NCBI GenBank assembly: GCA_900766815.1
Contig: CAAFWV010000065.1
Location: 1 to 44,749 of the forward strand
DNA: 44,749 nucleotides
DNA from: Lachnospiraceae bacterium
GTDB lineage: Bacteria; Bacillota; Clostridia; Lachnospirales; Lachnospiraceae
Direction of reading: 5' to 3'
Positions 8,439 through 16,568 of this stretch are shown here, piece by piece (position 1 is the first letter of the stretch; each line of letters starts with the position of its first letter). Below the pieces are notes generated by a model. That model was not told where the DNA came from and did not search any database. It was given only the letters and a program-made list of their open reading frames with translations. The translations under genes were made by a program, and so were the position numbers.

Positions 8439-10115
8439 TTAATCTCCAAGTCCCAGTCTGTTCAGACTTGAGAAAATCGCTCTAACTGACGCTCTTGTAA
8501 TATTGCTGCTCTCGCCTACTCCGTAGGTCACGCGACCGGTATTGGCATCGAGCAGGTGAATATATGCAGCAGCCTTGGAATTAGAACCTGACTGAAGTGC
8601 ATGCTCTGAGTAATCTAAGATCTTGATATCCAGACCCATGCTCTCCATAATCGCACGCTTAACAGCATCGATAGGTCCGTTACCCACTCCACTCATTACC
8701 TTCTCAACACCATGGTCTGTATATGTCACGTCAACCTTGGTATCGAAGCTTGTCTCAACCTCGTCGCTTAAGTCCTCAACACGAAGCTTCCTGAAGTGAA
8801 GAGGCTCCTTCCTGTCAATATATTCTTCCTTAAACTTGGCAAAGATCTCATCCGGAGATACCTCACCCTGCTTCTCTGACAGAAGCTGGATAACATTGGC
8901 GAACTCCTTGTGCATGGCCTTAGGCAGCTTGTAGCCAAAGTAGATATCCATGATAAAGGCAACACCGCCCTTGCCCGACTGGCTGTTGATACGAACGATG
9001 GGCTCGTACTCTCTTCCTATGTCTGCCGGGTCGATAGGAAGATAAGGAACCCTCCATACCTTGCTGTCTCTGTCCTTCATAGCCTGAACGCCCTTGTTGA
9101 TAGCATCCTGATGACTTCCTGAGAAGGCTGTAAATACCAGCTTACCTGCATAGGGATGTCTCGGATGAATCGGTATCTTACAGCATCTCTCATATATCTC
9201 TATTGACTCATTTATATGTTCAATTGCAAGTTCCGGGTCTATACCCTGTGAGAACATATTGTAGGCCACAACCATGATATCCAGATTACCTGTTCTCTCA
9301 CCGTTACCGAAGAGTGTGCCCTCTACTCTGTCTGCGCCCGCAAGAAGTGCAAGTTCGCAGCTGGCTATTCCCGTTCCTCTGTCATTATGAGGATGGATAC
9401 TTAAAATAATACTCTCCCTGTCTGTGAAATGCTTATTCATCCACTCAATCTGGTCTGCATATACGTTGGGAGTAGTCATCTCCACTGTTGAAGGCAGATT
9501 GATGATGATGGGATTCTCAGGGGTGGCCCCCCACTCCTTCTTAACCGCCTCACAAACCTCAAGAGCATAATCAACCTCTGTTCCCGTGAAGGACTCGGGG
9601 CTGTACTCTAACCTGATATTGCCGGGGAAGTTAGCCGCACGCTCTTTTACCATTCTGGTACCATCCACGGCAATCTGCAGAATCTCTTCCCTGCTCTTAT
9701 TGAACACCACATCCCTCTGAAGGGTTGATGTCGAATTGTATATATGTACAATTACGTTCTTAATGCCTTCAATTGATTCAAAAGTGCGGTCGACTAACTC
9801 TTCCCTGCACTGAACCAGTACCTGTACCCACACATCATCGGGGATGAGCTTCCTGTCCACGAGCTGACGAAGGAAGTCATATTCTATCTGGCTGGCTGAA
9901 GGGAAGCCTATCTCAATTTCCTTAAAGCCAAGTTTACATAAGTACAAGAAGAACTCTATCTTCTCGTCTACCTGCATGGGGTCTATAAGAGCCTGATTAC
10001 CGTCTCTTAAGTCAACACTGCACCAAACCGGAGCCTTGGTTATCTCCTTGTTCGGCCATTCTCTCTCCGGATAATCAAGCACCGGATTCTTCTCATATCT
10101 TGAATAATTTAACAT
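8439..10115 (-). CDS. leuA: 2-isopropylmalate synthase (type 2, long form)
   Basis: A 558-residue enzyme condensing 2-oxoisovalerate with acetyl-CoA, the committed step of leucine synthesis. The catalytic domain has DLRDGN (35-40) and HPHNDRG (241-247), which hold the metal and substrates. The C-terminal 130 residues match the LeuA regulatory domain that mediates leucine feedback (GIGPIDAVK-like GNGPIDAVKRAIMES, then SSNITRASVRAIFSSLNRL). The sequence is closer to the long actinobacterial/clostridial type than to E. coli LeuA. No other leu gene is adjacent; it sits between HPr and pfkA. No T-box leader is visible in the 57-base gap, which instead holds the HPr terminator. Confidence 0.95.
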   Translation of the reverse strand: MLNYSRYEKNPVLDYPEREWPNKEITKAPVWCSVDLRDGNQALIDPMQVDEKIEFFLYLCKLGFKEIEIGFPSASQIEYDFLRQLVDRKLIPDDVWVQVLVQCREELVDRTFESIEGIKNVIVHIYNSTSTLQRDVVFNKSREEILQIAVDGTRMVKERAANFPGNIRLEYSPESFTGTEVDYALEVCEAVKKEWGATPENPIIINLPSTVEMTTPNVYADQIEWMNKHFTDRESIILSIHPHNDRGTGIASCELALLAGADRVEGTLFGNGERTGNLDIMVVAYNMFSQGIDPELAIEHINESIEIYERCCKIPIHPRHPYAGKLVFTAFSGSHQDAINKGVQAMKDRDSKVWRVPYLPIDPADIGREYEPIVRINSQSGKGGVAFIMDIYFGYKLPKAMHKEFANVIQLLSEKQGEVSPDEIFAKFKEEYIDRKEPLHFRKLRVEDLSDEVETSFDTKVDVTYTDHGVEKVMSGVGNGPIDAVKRAIMESMGLDIKILDYSEHALQSGSNSKAAAYIHLLDANTGRVTYGVGESSNITRASVRAIFSSLNRLGLGD

Positions 10116-10140
10116 TGTATCGTCCTCTGCATATTAAAAT

Positions 10141-10166
10141 AGCCCACCGGCTAAAGCTGGTGGGCC
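10141..10166 (-). terminator. Intrinsic terminator after HPr gene
   Basis: A 7-base-pair outer stem GCCCACC/GGTGGGC (10142-10165) with an inner GCT/AGC pairing is followed on the minus strand by TATTTTAA. It lies seven bases beyond the HPr stop. The leuA ribosome binding site (10124-10128) is only about 14 bases further, leaving no space for a separate leuA promoter, so partial read-through is likely. Confidence 0.75.
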
Positions 10167-10172
10167 TAAACA

Positions 10173-10436
10173 TTACTCTCCTAATCCACTTTCAATGGCT
10201 GTTACCAGGGCCTTAAGTGCATCCTCTTCATCCTCACCGTCACACACGATCTCGATTTCATCACCGCATTTCACGCAGGCGCCGAGAACACTTAGGACAC
10301 TCTTCGCATTAGCTGTTGTCTCTCTGAAAGAGAAAGTTATTAAGGATTTAAACTGCATAGCCTCCTTGCATAGGATGCCTGCCGGTCTCAGATGTAGTCC
10401 TGTAGGATTCTTTATAACCACTTTCTGACTAACCAT
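10173..10436 (-). CDS. ptsH: HPr phosphocarrier protein of the PTS
   Basis: An 87-residue PTS phosphocarrier. His15, in NPTGLHLRPAG, is the site phosphorylated by enzyme I; Arg17 is conserved. Ser46, in NAKSVLSVLG, is the regulatory site for HPr kinase, whose gene hprK is in this same window (42667). A second HPr-like protein lacking His15 is encoded at 38746. Enzyme I is not adjacent, which is common in this group. It has its own putative extended -10 promoter and a 5' stem-loop, and ends at a terminator, so it can be expressed alone at high level. TGGAGG precedes the ATG. Confidence 0.95.
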   Translation of the reverse strand: MVSQKVVIKNPTGLHLRPAGILCKEAMQFKSLITFSFRETTANAKSVLSVLGACVKCGDEIEIVCDGEDEEDALKALVTAIESGLGE

Positions 10437-10452
10437 ATATTTACCTCCAGTT

Positions 10453-10483
10453 CCGGTGACTTAACACCGCTAATATTGTATCA
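10453..10483 (-). promoter_or_regulatory. Extended -10 promoter and 5' hairpin of ptsH
   Basis: On the minus strand TGATACAAT (10475-10483) is an extended -10 element without a clear -35. The predicted start, about seven bases downstream (10468-10469), coincides with a 5-base-pair hairpin CGGTG/CACCG (10454-10469) that ends five bases before the ribosome binding site (10444-10448). The hairpin would thus cap the extreme 5' end of the message. Confidence 0.5.
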
Positions 10484-10505
10484 CGATAAGGGTCAAAATG
10501 CTATA

Positions 10506-11855
10506 TTACAGAATGGTATTCTGAATCAATTCCGCAAGTTCTTTAGCATCCCTATTGATTTCGTCCTGATTCTTGCCTTCAATCATTACTCTGACCTTGG
10601 GTTCTGTTCCGGAAGGTCTGATAAGCACCCTGCCTTCACCTGCGAACTTCTCCTCAAGCTTTGCAATAGCCTCTGCAATCTCCGGATACTCCATGTAGCT
10701 GTCCTTCTTATGGTTGGGAACCATGGCGTTAACAAGCGCCTGCGGAAGGACTGTCATAATATTCGCCAGCTCAGATAAGGGCTTACCTGTATCAACCATA
10801 ACCTCAAGCAGGTGAAGGGCACTGAGTAAACCGTCACCTGTGGTATTCTCATCAAGGAAGATTACGTGTCCTGACTGCTCTCCGCCAAGGCTTGCACCAA
10901 TCTCTCTCATTCGCTCAAGAACGTATCTGTCACCGACCTTGGTCTGCTCGGTATTGATACCGTTCTCTCTTGCCATGATGCTGAAGCCCAGGTTACTCAT
11001 AACCGTTACAACTATTGTATCCTTCTTGAGGGTACCCTTGCTCTTCATATGGTTACCGATGATGGCCATAATCTGGTCACCGTCTATCATCTGTCCCTTC
11101 TCATCTACGGCGAGCAGTCTGTCTGCATCTCCGTCGAAGGCAAGACCTACATTGGCCTTCTCATATACTACTCTTGCCTGAAGCTCCTCCATATGGGTAG
11201 AACCGCAGTTGGCATTAATATTTGTTCCGTCAGGCATATTATGAATGGCAATAATATTGGCGCCAAGCTCCCTTAATGCCTCAACCGATGTATAGAAGCT
11301 TGCTCCCTCTGCACAGTCAACTACAATCTTAAGGCTGCTTAGGTCAACCGGAACAGCCTTGATGGAATGATTAATATATTCCTCTCTTGCATCGGTTCTG
11401 TACTTAATCTTACCAACCTGTGCACCTGTCGGGAATTTGACATCCTTCATGTTGCTCTTAATCAGTGCTTCGATTTCATCCTCAAGCTCATCGCTAAGCT
11501 TATATCCGTTACCGTCAAAGAACTTGATTCCGTTGAACTCAACGGGATTGTGGGATGCCGAGATTACTACTCCGGCATCAACCTTGTATTTCTTGGTAAG
11601 GTATGCAACAGCAGGAGTCGGCATAACACCTACATATACTGCATTGGCACCTACGCTGCAGACACCTGCCATAAGCGCGTTGGCAAGCATGTCACCGGAT
11701 ATTCTTGTATCACAGCCTACCATAATTGTGGGCTTATGCTCATTCTCCTTGGTTAGTACATATGCTCCGGCCTGTCCCAGCTGCATAGCCAGCAACGGAG
11801 TAAGCTCTTCGTTCGCAACTCCTCTTACGCCATCAGTACCAAATAATCTAGCCAT
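10506..11855 (-). CDS. glmM: Phosphoglucosamine mutase
   Basis: A 449-residue enzyme converting glucosamine 6-phosphate to glucosamine 1-phosphate for UDP-GlcNAc and peptidoglycan. The phosphoserine loop is ISASHNP with Ser101, the metal loop is DGDADR (241-246), and the C-terminal phosphate-binding loop is RPSGTEPKVRVMIEG. Length is standard. It follows cdaR by 14 bases in the conserved cdaA-cdaR-glmM order. In Bacillus and relatives GlmM binds CdaA and inhibits c-di-AMP synthesis, so the operon couples wall precursor synthesis to the second messenger. Confidence 0.97.
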   Translation of the reverse strand: MARLFGTDGVRGVANEELTPLLAMQLGQAGAYVLTKENEHKPTIMVGCDTRISGDMLANALMAGVCSVGANAVYVGVMPTPAVAYLTKKYKVDAGVVISASHNPVEFNGIKFFDGNGYKLSDELEDEIEALIKSNMKDVKFPTGAQVGKIKYRTDAREEYINHSIKAVPVDLSSLKIVVDCAEGASFYTSVEALRELGANIIAIHNMPDGTNINANCGSTHMEELQARVVYEKANVGLAFDGDADRLLAVDEKGQMIDGDQIMAIIGNHMKSKGTLKKDTIVVTVMSNLGFSIMARENGINTEQTKVGDRYVLERMREIGASLGGEQSGHVIFLDENTTGDGLLSALHLLEVMVDTGKPLSELANIMTVLPQALVNAMVPNHKKDSYMEYPEIAEAIAKLEEKFAGEGRVLIRPSGTEPKVRVMIEGKNQDEINRDAKELAELIQNTIL

Positions 11856-11869
11856 TATTCCTTCTCCCT

Positions 11870-13135
11870 TTATTCCTCAGTTATAGTAATTCTAACCTTA
11901 ACCTCTCTTGACAGTCTGACATTATCAGGCAGTGTAATATCAAGAGGTATATCCAGATGACCCTTCTCTATCGTCATCTCGTTATTGCTTAAGTATTTAT
12001 CTACATTGATAATCGGTACAAGCTTGCTCTCGTCAACCGCATCAAGCAGGCTCTTTAATCCGGACACAGGTACTTCCACATCATTCTCAAGGTCGCTTAC
12101 CGTTGCTGAGAAGCCCTCCGGAACGCCGATTACCTGAATTGCTTCGGGATCAAGAACTATGGTCTTCTCGCTCTCCTTATCAACACCTACGGAAATATCA
12201 AGAATTCCGTTATTGCCTACAGTACCTACCAGGCTCACTCCGTCAGGCAGATAGTCATTAATATTTATCTCATAGCTTGTATCCTGATAAATATCATTCA
12301 CATCCAGAGACTCGGATATATCAATGTATGGAATCTTGCTTACTATATTGGACTTGCCGGCAATGGTAATCTCAGTAGGCAGACCCTCAATAATGCCGTT
12401 AAGCACATATCCCTGTGTGGGTGTTCCCTGAGGGATTGCAATAAGCGGAACAACGGCCTTCTGAAGGATGGATGCTGTTGTAGATATCTCCTGTACACTC
12501 ATATTGACCTTTGAGGTGTCTATGATGTCATCCTCCTCGGAATACAGGTGAATCGGAAGCGATATCTTAACATCGGTTGTTGCACCCGATACATCAATCT
12601 CAACCGCGGCACTTTCCACCTGATTGATTATTGATTCGGGACCCGAAAGAATAACCACATTCTGACTGGTCTGGGTAGCTCCCAGAATATATCCGTCCGC
12701 CGGGTCGTTAAGAACCTTGACCTCGATAGGCATCTGAAGTCTTCTCACGTCCTCAAGCGCAAGCTTGACATACTGGGACTCGGAACGGATTCCCTCTATC
12801 TTGTCACTCTGCTTGGTGGTGCTTAACTCTATCGGAACCAGATTGTCCTCAGTAATCTTGGACATATCTGCCGTAGCAACAATATCTGCCTGGTTAAACT
12901 GTGACAGAGCGGTTCTGGTTCCCCTTACAACCACCTTAATCCTGTCACTGTTATCCTTCACCTCGAAATACTTGCCTGCAGAGGATAGCACACCGGAATT
13001 CTGCAATGTAACATTAACAGTATAAGTATTCTCGGATACGGGATCATTAATATTAATTGCAATTATCCAAAGGCCTACGGAAACGAAAAGAGCAAGAATC
13101 TTAAGGCCTAAGTTGTTAGTTATCCACTTTTTCAT
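11870..13135 (-). CDS. cdaR: CdaR (YbbR-domain) regulator of diadenylate cyclase
   Basis: A 421-residue membrane-anchored protein: a single N-terminal transmembrane segment (about residues 8-26) followed by repeated YbbR domains of about 85 residues on the outside. Repeats are recognisable from recurring phrases such as VTVRGTRTALSQF-like loops, VVILSGPESIINQVESAAVEID and ITIAGKSNIVSKI. CdaR proteins bind CdaA in the membrane and modulate c-di-AMP production. The start lies 20 bases inside cdaA, with AAGG upstream, so translation is coupled to cdaA. Confidence 0.93.
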   Translation of the reverse strand: MKKWITNNLGLKILALFVSVGLWIIAININDPVSENTYTVNVTLQNSGVLSSAGKYFEVKDNSDRIKVVVRGTRTALSQFNQADIVATADMSKITEDNLVPIELSTTKQSDKIEGIRSESQYVKLALEDVRRLQMPIEVKVLNDPADGYILGATQTSQNVVILSGPESIINQVESAAVEIDVSGATTDVKISLPIHLYSEEDDIIDTSKVNMSVQEISTTASILQKAVVPLIAIPQGTPTQGYVLNGIIEGLPTEITIAGKSNIVSKIPYIDISESLDVNDIYQDTSYEININDYLPDGVSLVGTVGNNGILDISVGVDKESEKTIVLDPEAIQVIGVPEGFSATVSDLENDVEVPVSGLKSLLDAVDESKLVPIINVDKYLSNNEMTIEKGHLDIPLDITLPDNVRLSREVKVRITITEE

Positions 13136-13997
13136 TCTTAGATACCTTACCCTTCCAAAGCTTACGTTTCTTCTCTTCGTCCACAGGCTTATTCTGGATG
13201 GTGGTCAGCTGGCTCTCCAGCTCCTCTGCATTCAGTCCTCTTGAGAGAACTCCGTTATATGCTACCGAAATAAGTCCGGTCTCCTCTGATACGATCACAG
13301 TCATTGAGTCATTCACATCAGACATACCGACTGCAGCCCTGTGTCTGGTACCCAGCTCCTTGGACAGACGCATATTGTCTGAAAGGGGAAGATAACAGGT
13401 TGCGGAAGCCACTCTGTCACCTTCAATAATTACTGCTCCGTCATGAAGAGGAGTATTTTTCTCAAAAATATTGATAAGCAGCTGACTGGTTACAATACCG
13501 TCAACATCTATTCCTGTCTGCTTATATTCGCTGAGATCATCCTTCTGGCGCACAACAATAAGAGCTCCGGTTCTGACCTTTCCCATCTCTACACAGGCCT
13601 TGGTAATCTCCTTGATGGTTCTGTCCGAAAACAGACCATCGGCACCATGGCTTTCCAGCTTAATAAATGATGAGAACAGGTTCTTACGTCCAAGCTCTTC
13701 CAATGCCTTACGTAATTCAGGCTGTAACACGACAATAATCGCTATGACCGCAATCGAGAAGACATTCTTAACTATCCAGAGAATGGTGGTCATGTTGAAG
13801 AGGTATGCAAGCACAATAAATGCAAGAATTACAATAACTCCTCTGAGCAGAGACCATGCCCTGGTATTCTTAATCCATACCATAATGTTATAGACTAAGA
13901 ATGTAATAATCAGTATCTCTACGATGTCCGGTATATTAATTGACGGAATATGCAGATTGACCAAATATCTCTCTGCAAATGACTGAATCTGATCCAT
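13116..13997 (-). CDS. cdaA: Membrane diadenylate cyclase CdaA (DacA)
   Basis: A 293-residue enzyme making c-di-AMP from two ATP. Three hydrophobic segments (about 25-45, 52-70 and 75-92) precede the DAC domain, which has the catalytic DGA motif (186-188) and RHRAA (218-222). A short charged tail rich in Lys/Glu ends the protein. It overlaps cdaR by 20 bases, with glmM after that, the standard arrangement for this cyclase class. It begins three bases after the preceding unknown membrane gene, so those two are probably co-translated. Confidence 0.97.
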   Translation of the reverse strand: MDQIQSFAERYLVNLHIPSINIPDIVEILIITFLVYNIMVWIKNTRAWSLLRGVIVILAFIVLAYLFNMTTILWIVKNVFSIAVIAIIVVLQPELRKALEELGRKNLFSSFIKLESHGADGLFSDRTIKEITKACVEMGKVRTGALIVVRQKDDLSEYKQTGIDVDGIVTSQLLINIFEKNTPLHDGAVIIEGDRVASATCYLPLSDNMRLSKELGTRHRAAVGMSDVNDSMTVIVSEETGLISVAYNGVLSRGLNAEELESQLTTIQNKPVDEEKKRKLWKGKVSKNEKVDN

Positions 13998-14000
13998 ACC

Positions 14001-15062
14001 TTATTTTCTCATTGTCTTTGTTGTTCCGTTAGCTGTATGTACGGTTCTGCCCGCCTGGCTTCTATTCTGAGACTGAGTCTGGGATGTACTCTGCGGTCTT
14101 CTTGAAGCAGACTGCGTTCTCTGCGCACTACTGCCCTGCGCCGAGTTAATCCTCTTAACAGTCTTCTTAGGCGGTTCTACAGATACCTTGGGTACTGCCT
14201 TAACATAGTAATAATAATCATCATCCTCAAACTGCAGATTCTCCGTCTTCTCATAATCCAGATGGAATACGAAGAACTGAAGAACGAGACCGACAGCAAC
14301 CGCAAGTATGCTGCCAAGAATTATTCCGAGTATTGAGAACTGAAGTCCCATAACAAGGTCACAGATTAACAGGATTAGGGCGTCACATACCGCACCTGCA
14401 ATTGTTGCAATGGTCCATATATAATCATCTGACCTTCTGCGAAGTGTATATACGAGTAAAACAGTAATTGCGAATGCAATTATTGTAATAAACATTGTTT
14501 TGTTTCCAAGCATTCCGTCAACAATAAAACGGATCCTCGATATCATATTGCCGTCATCAAGTGTCGTTATTGTTGTGGCATTCTCATTGGCAAATTCAAT
14601 AATATATGCCAGGATTACTCCGCAGGAAACCGATACAACCGAAAGCGGAGTTCCCACAAGTCCCATTACCACGGGTATGAGATAAGGAACCTTGAGCATG
14701 AACAGTACGGGAGTCAGCAGCACTACCACAGCCTCCTTCGGTACCAGTCTAAGATACAATATGAACATGATTAGCATGACAACTCCTGCAACCAGAGCAC
14801 ACTCCATGGCAAGTCCAAACATATGAACCAGAATAATAAGACCTGCAATAAGAGATGTAACCACGAGTGGCAGAAAGCTTGAAAGCAGCGCCAGAATAAG
14901 CACTATTACAGGGCTGTCTATCTTCTCATAATATCCGATTCGTCCATTAATCGTTCCGAATACGATTAGTGCCATCACAAACTTAAGGATGGGGGTAATA
15001 AACACCTCATTCCTGATATATATTCTCTTTATCTGTTCCTTGATCTCGATAAGTCCGGACAT
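14001..15062 (-). CDS. Unknown polytopic membrane protein with Ser/Gln/Arg-rich tail
   Basis: A 353-residue protein I do not recognise. About eight to ten hydrophobic segments occupy residues 20-270. An acidic, tyrosine-rich stretch (FEDDDYYYYVK, about 277-287) follows, then a low-complexity basic tail of about 65 residues rich in Ser, Gln, Arg and Thr, presumably cytoplasmic. No enzyme or transporter motif is visible. Three bases separate it from cdaA and nine from the upstream 125-residue protein. Its position suggests a link with c-di-AMP signalling or envelope biology, but that is inference from neighbourhood only. Confidence 0.75.
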   Translation of the reverse strand: MSGLIEIKEQIKRIYIRNEVFITPILKFVMALIVFGTINGRIGYYEKIDSPVIVLILALLSSFLPLVVTSLIAGLIILVHMFGLAMECALVAGVVMLIMFILYLRLVPKEAVVVLLTPVLFMLKVPYLIPVVMGLVGTPLSVVSVSCGVILAYIIEFANENATTITTLDDGNMISRIRFIVDGMLGNKTMFITIIAFAITVLLVYTLRRRSDDYIWTIATIAGAVCDALILLICDLVMGLQFSILGIILGSILAVAVGLVLQFFVFHLDYEKTENLQFEDDDYYYYVKAVPKVSVEPPKKTVKRINSAQGSSAQRTQSASRRPQSTSQTQSQNRSQAGRTVHTANGTTKTMRK

Positions 15063-15071
15063 ATCTACCTC

Positions 15072-15449
15072 TTACATTTTCTCTAATACCGACAGAGCCT
15101 TCATATATTTCTTCACTCCGTTCTTAGCTCTGTTATACCTGAATACTGCAACCAAATAGGTTATGGCCAAATATATGCACATCAAAACAGCATATACAAT
15201 ACCGGCCCGCTTAAGAGTAGCAATGTAGTCAATATTGTATATGTCCGCCATAATAACTTCGAAATTGTAAAACAGATAAACCGCAACAATGCAAATCAGA
15301 GATACAGTTCCCGCGATAAAGGATTTGAGCATCTGAGATCCGATATAATCAGACCTGAAGTATGTCATTGTGGGCAAAAGCTTCTTACCTTCCCCGGCTT
15401 CGAAGCTTGCAAGCTTGGTCATTAGAATGACCTTCTTCTCGTTTATCAT
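15072..15449 (-). CDS. Unknown small protein with two membrane segments
   Basis: A 125-residue protein, not recognised. Residues 1-40 are soluble and mixed-charge, with two hydrophobic segments at about 43-65 and 84-107 and a basic C-terminal end (NRAKNGVKKYMKALSVLEKM). Its start lies eight bases after the YvyF-like gene. Close spacing with that gene and with the next membrane protein supports real expression. Codon use looks like its neighbours. A partner or chaperone role for the adjacent membrane protein is possible but unsupported. Confidence 0.7.
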   Translation of the reverse strand: MINEKKVILMTKLASFEAGEGKKLLPTMTYFRSDYIGSQMLKSFIAGTVSLICIVAVYLFYNFEVIMADIYNIDYIATLKRAGIVYAVLMCIYLAITYLVAVFRYNRAKNGVKKYMKALSVLEKM

Positions 15450-15457
15450 ATGAATAC

Positions 15458-15865
15458 CTATTTATCAAGGAACCTCATTTTGTTTGAGGTGCGCTGAGCA
15501 GTCGGCTCTGCCTTGGCAGGCGCTGACACAGCTGTTGCCCTTCCGAAGGTCCTTGCCATATCATTCTTACATGCTTCGCAGAATCTTCCTGTTCTTATGC
15601 TCCTGCCACAATTCTCACAGTTGAGCATAACTGCAGAATCCTCTGCAAATTCCAGTCTCTCTTCCCTGATCCACTGACGAATCTGATTAATATCAACATC
15701 ACATTCCTCAGCAACGGTTCTCATATCTGAATGAGGATTCTCCCTGACATACTTCTTAACATCCTGGAACATCCCTTCCATCTCTTCTCTGCATACCGGA
15801 CAGATAATCGGACCCATAGAATAATTAAACAGTTTCTTACACCTTCTGCATGTGCGAACGTCCAT
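15458..15865 (-). CDS. YvyF-like flagellar-operon zinc-ribbon protein
   Basis: A 135-residue protein with an N-terminal cysteine cluster (CRRCKKLFNY then CPVC), a central helix-turn-helix-like segment (MRTVAEECDVDINQIRQWIREE) split from a second cysteine cluster (CENC...CEAC), and a polar tail. It matches the family called flagellar operon protein (YvyF in Bacillus), which is found after comF and before flagellar regulators. I chose the ATG at 15865, which has AGGAGG six bases upstream and avoids overlap with comF; an upstream in-frame start at 15892 would overlap it. The role is unknown, possibly flagellar gene control. Confidence 0.8.
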   Translation of the reverse strand: MDVRTCRRCKKLFNYSMGPIICPVCREEMEGMFQDVKKYVRENPHSDMRTVAEECDVDINQIRQWIREERLEFAEDSAVMLNCENCGRSIRTGRFCEACKNDMARTFGRATAVSAPAKAEPTAQRTSNKMRFLDK

Positions 15866-15875
15866 ATGTAACCTC

Positions 15876-16568
15876 CTACAATCCCTTACCAATCGCTACA
15901 GTAAGATAGTATATCTTCTCTACTCCGTCGCCCCTTAATACCTCGGCAATAGAATCAACTGTCGCCCCCGTAGTGTAGATATCATCAACTACTATTACAG
16001 ACTTTAATTTTACACCATTTGACCTTGTAATAAAAGCCTTTTTAAGATTATTAATACGTTCCTCCTCGTCCAGAAGCTTAAGCGGTTTGGTCGCCTTCTG
16101 ACGTATCACATAGTCGGATATACAGGGTACATTAATTCTTTTTGCAAGCTCCCTTCCCAGCTCCTCCGCCTGATTATAACCTCTTTGGCTTAACCTTTTT
16201 CTGTGTATCGGAACCGGAATTATCGCATCAAGCTTAAGTCCTCTAAGAATCCTGCCATACTCCTTTACTGCGGCGAGCGCATAAAAGGCAGCGTATTCGG
16301 CCCTTCCGTTATACTTGAAGCGGTAGAGAGACTGCTTTACGTCCCCGTATTCGAAGATGGCAAAGCCCCTGTCGTAGTAATGGATTTTCCTGCTGCAGTC
16401 ATAGCACACACAGTTGCCGCCATCCGGTATGGATTTGCCGCATTTGATGCATTTTTCCCCTTGAATCGGTCTGATTCTTACCGCACAGCCGGGGCAGATG
16501 TACTCCTCTTCTCTGATAGCCTTATCGCAGATAGGGCAACGCCTTGGGAAAAGCGCTCCGATTAACAT
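15876..16568 (-). CDS. comF: ComF-family phosphoribosyltransferase-like protein
   Basis: A 230-residue protein with two N-terminal zinc-finger-like cysteine pairs (CPICDKA, CPGC, CIKCGKS, CYDC) and a C-terminal type I phosphoribosyltransferase fold with the PRPP loop VIVVDDIYTTGATVDS. ComFC proteins are required for DNA uptake in competent bacteria, with an unclear biochemical task, but they also occur in species with no known competence. It follows recD2 with no gap and precedes the YvyF-like gene, the same comF-yvyF order as in Bacillus. AAGGG precedes the ATG. Confidence 0.93.
   Translation of the reverse strand: MLIGALFPRRCPICDKAIREEEYICPGCAVRIRPIQGEKCIKCGKSIPDGGNCVCYDCSRKIHYYDRGFAIFEYGDVKQSLYRFKYNGRAEYAAFYALAAVKEYGRILRGLKLDAIIPVPIHRKRLSQRGYNQAEELGRELAKRINVPCISDYVIRQKATKPLKLLDEEERINNLKKAFITRSNGVKLKSVIVVDDIYTTGATVDSIAEVLRGDGVEKIYYLTVAIGKGL

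Noticed and set aside
10116..10172. T-box or leucine attenuator ahead of leuA
   Set aside because: The gap is only 57 bases, contains the HPr terminator and lacks a T-box sequence or leucine-rich leader peptide.
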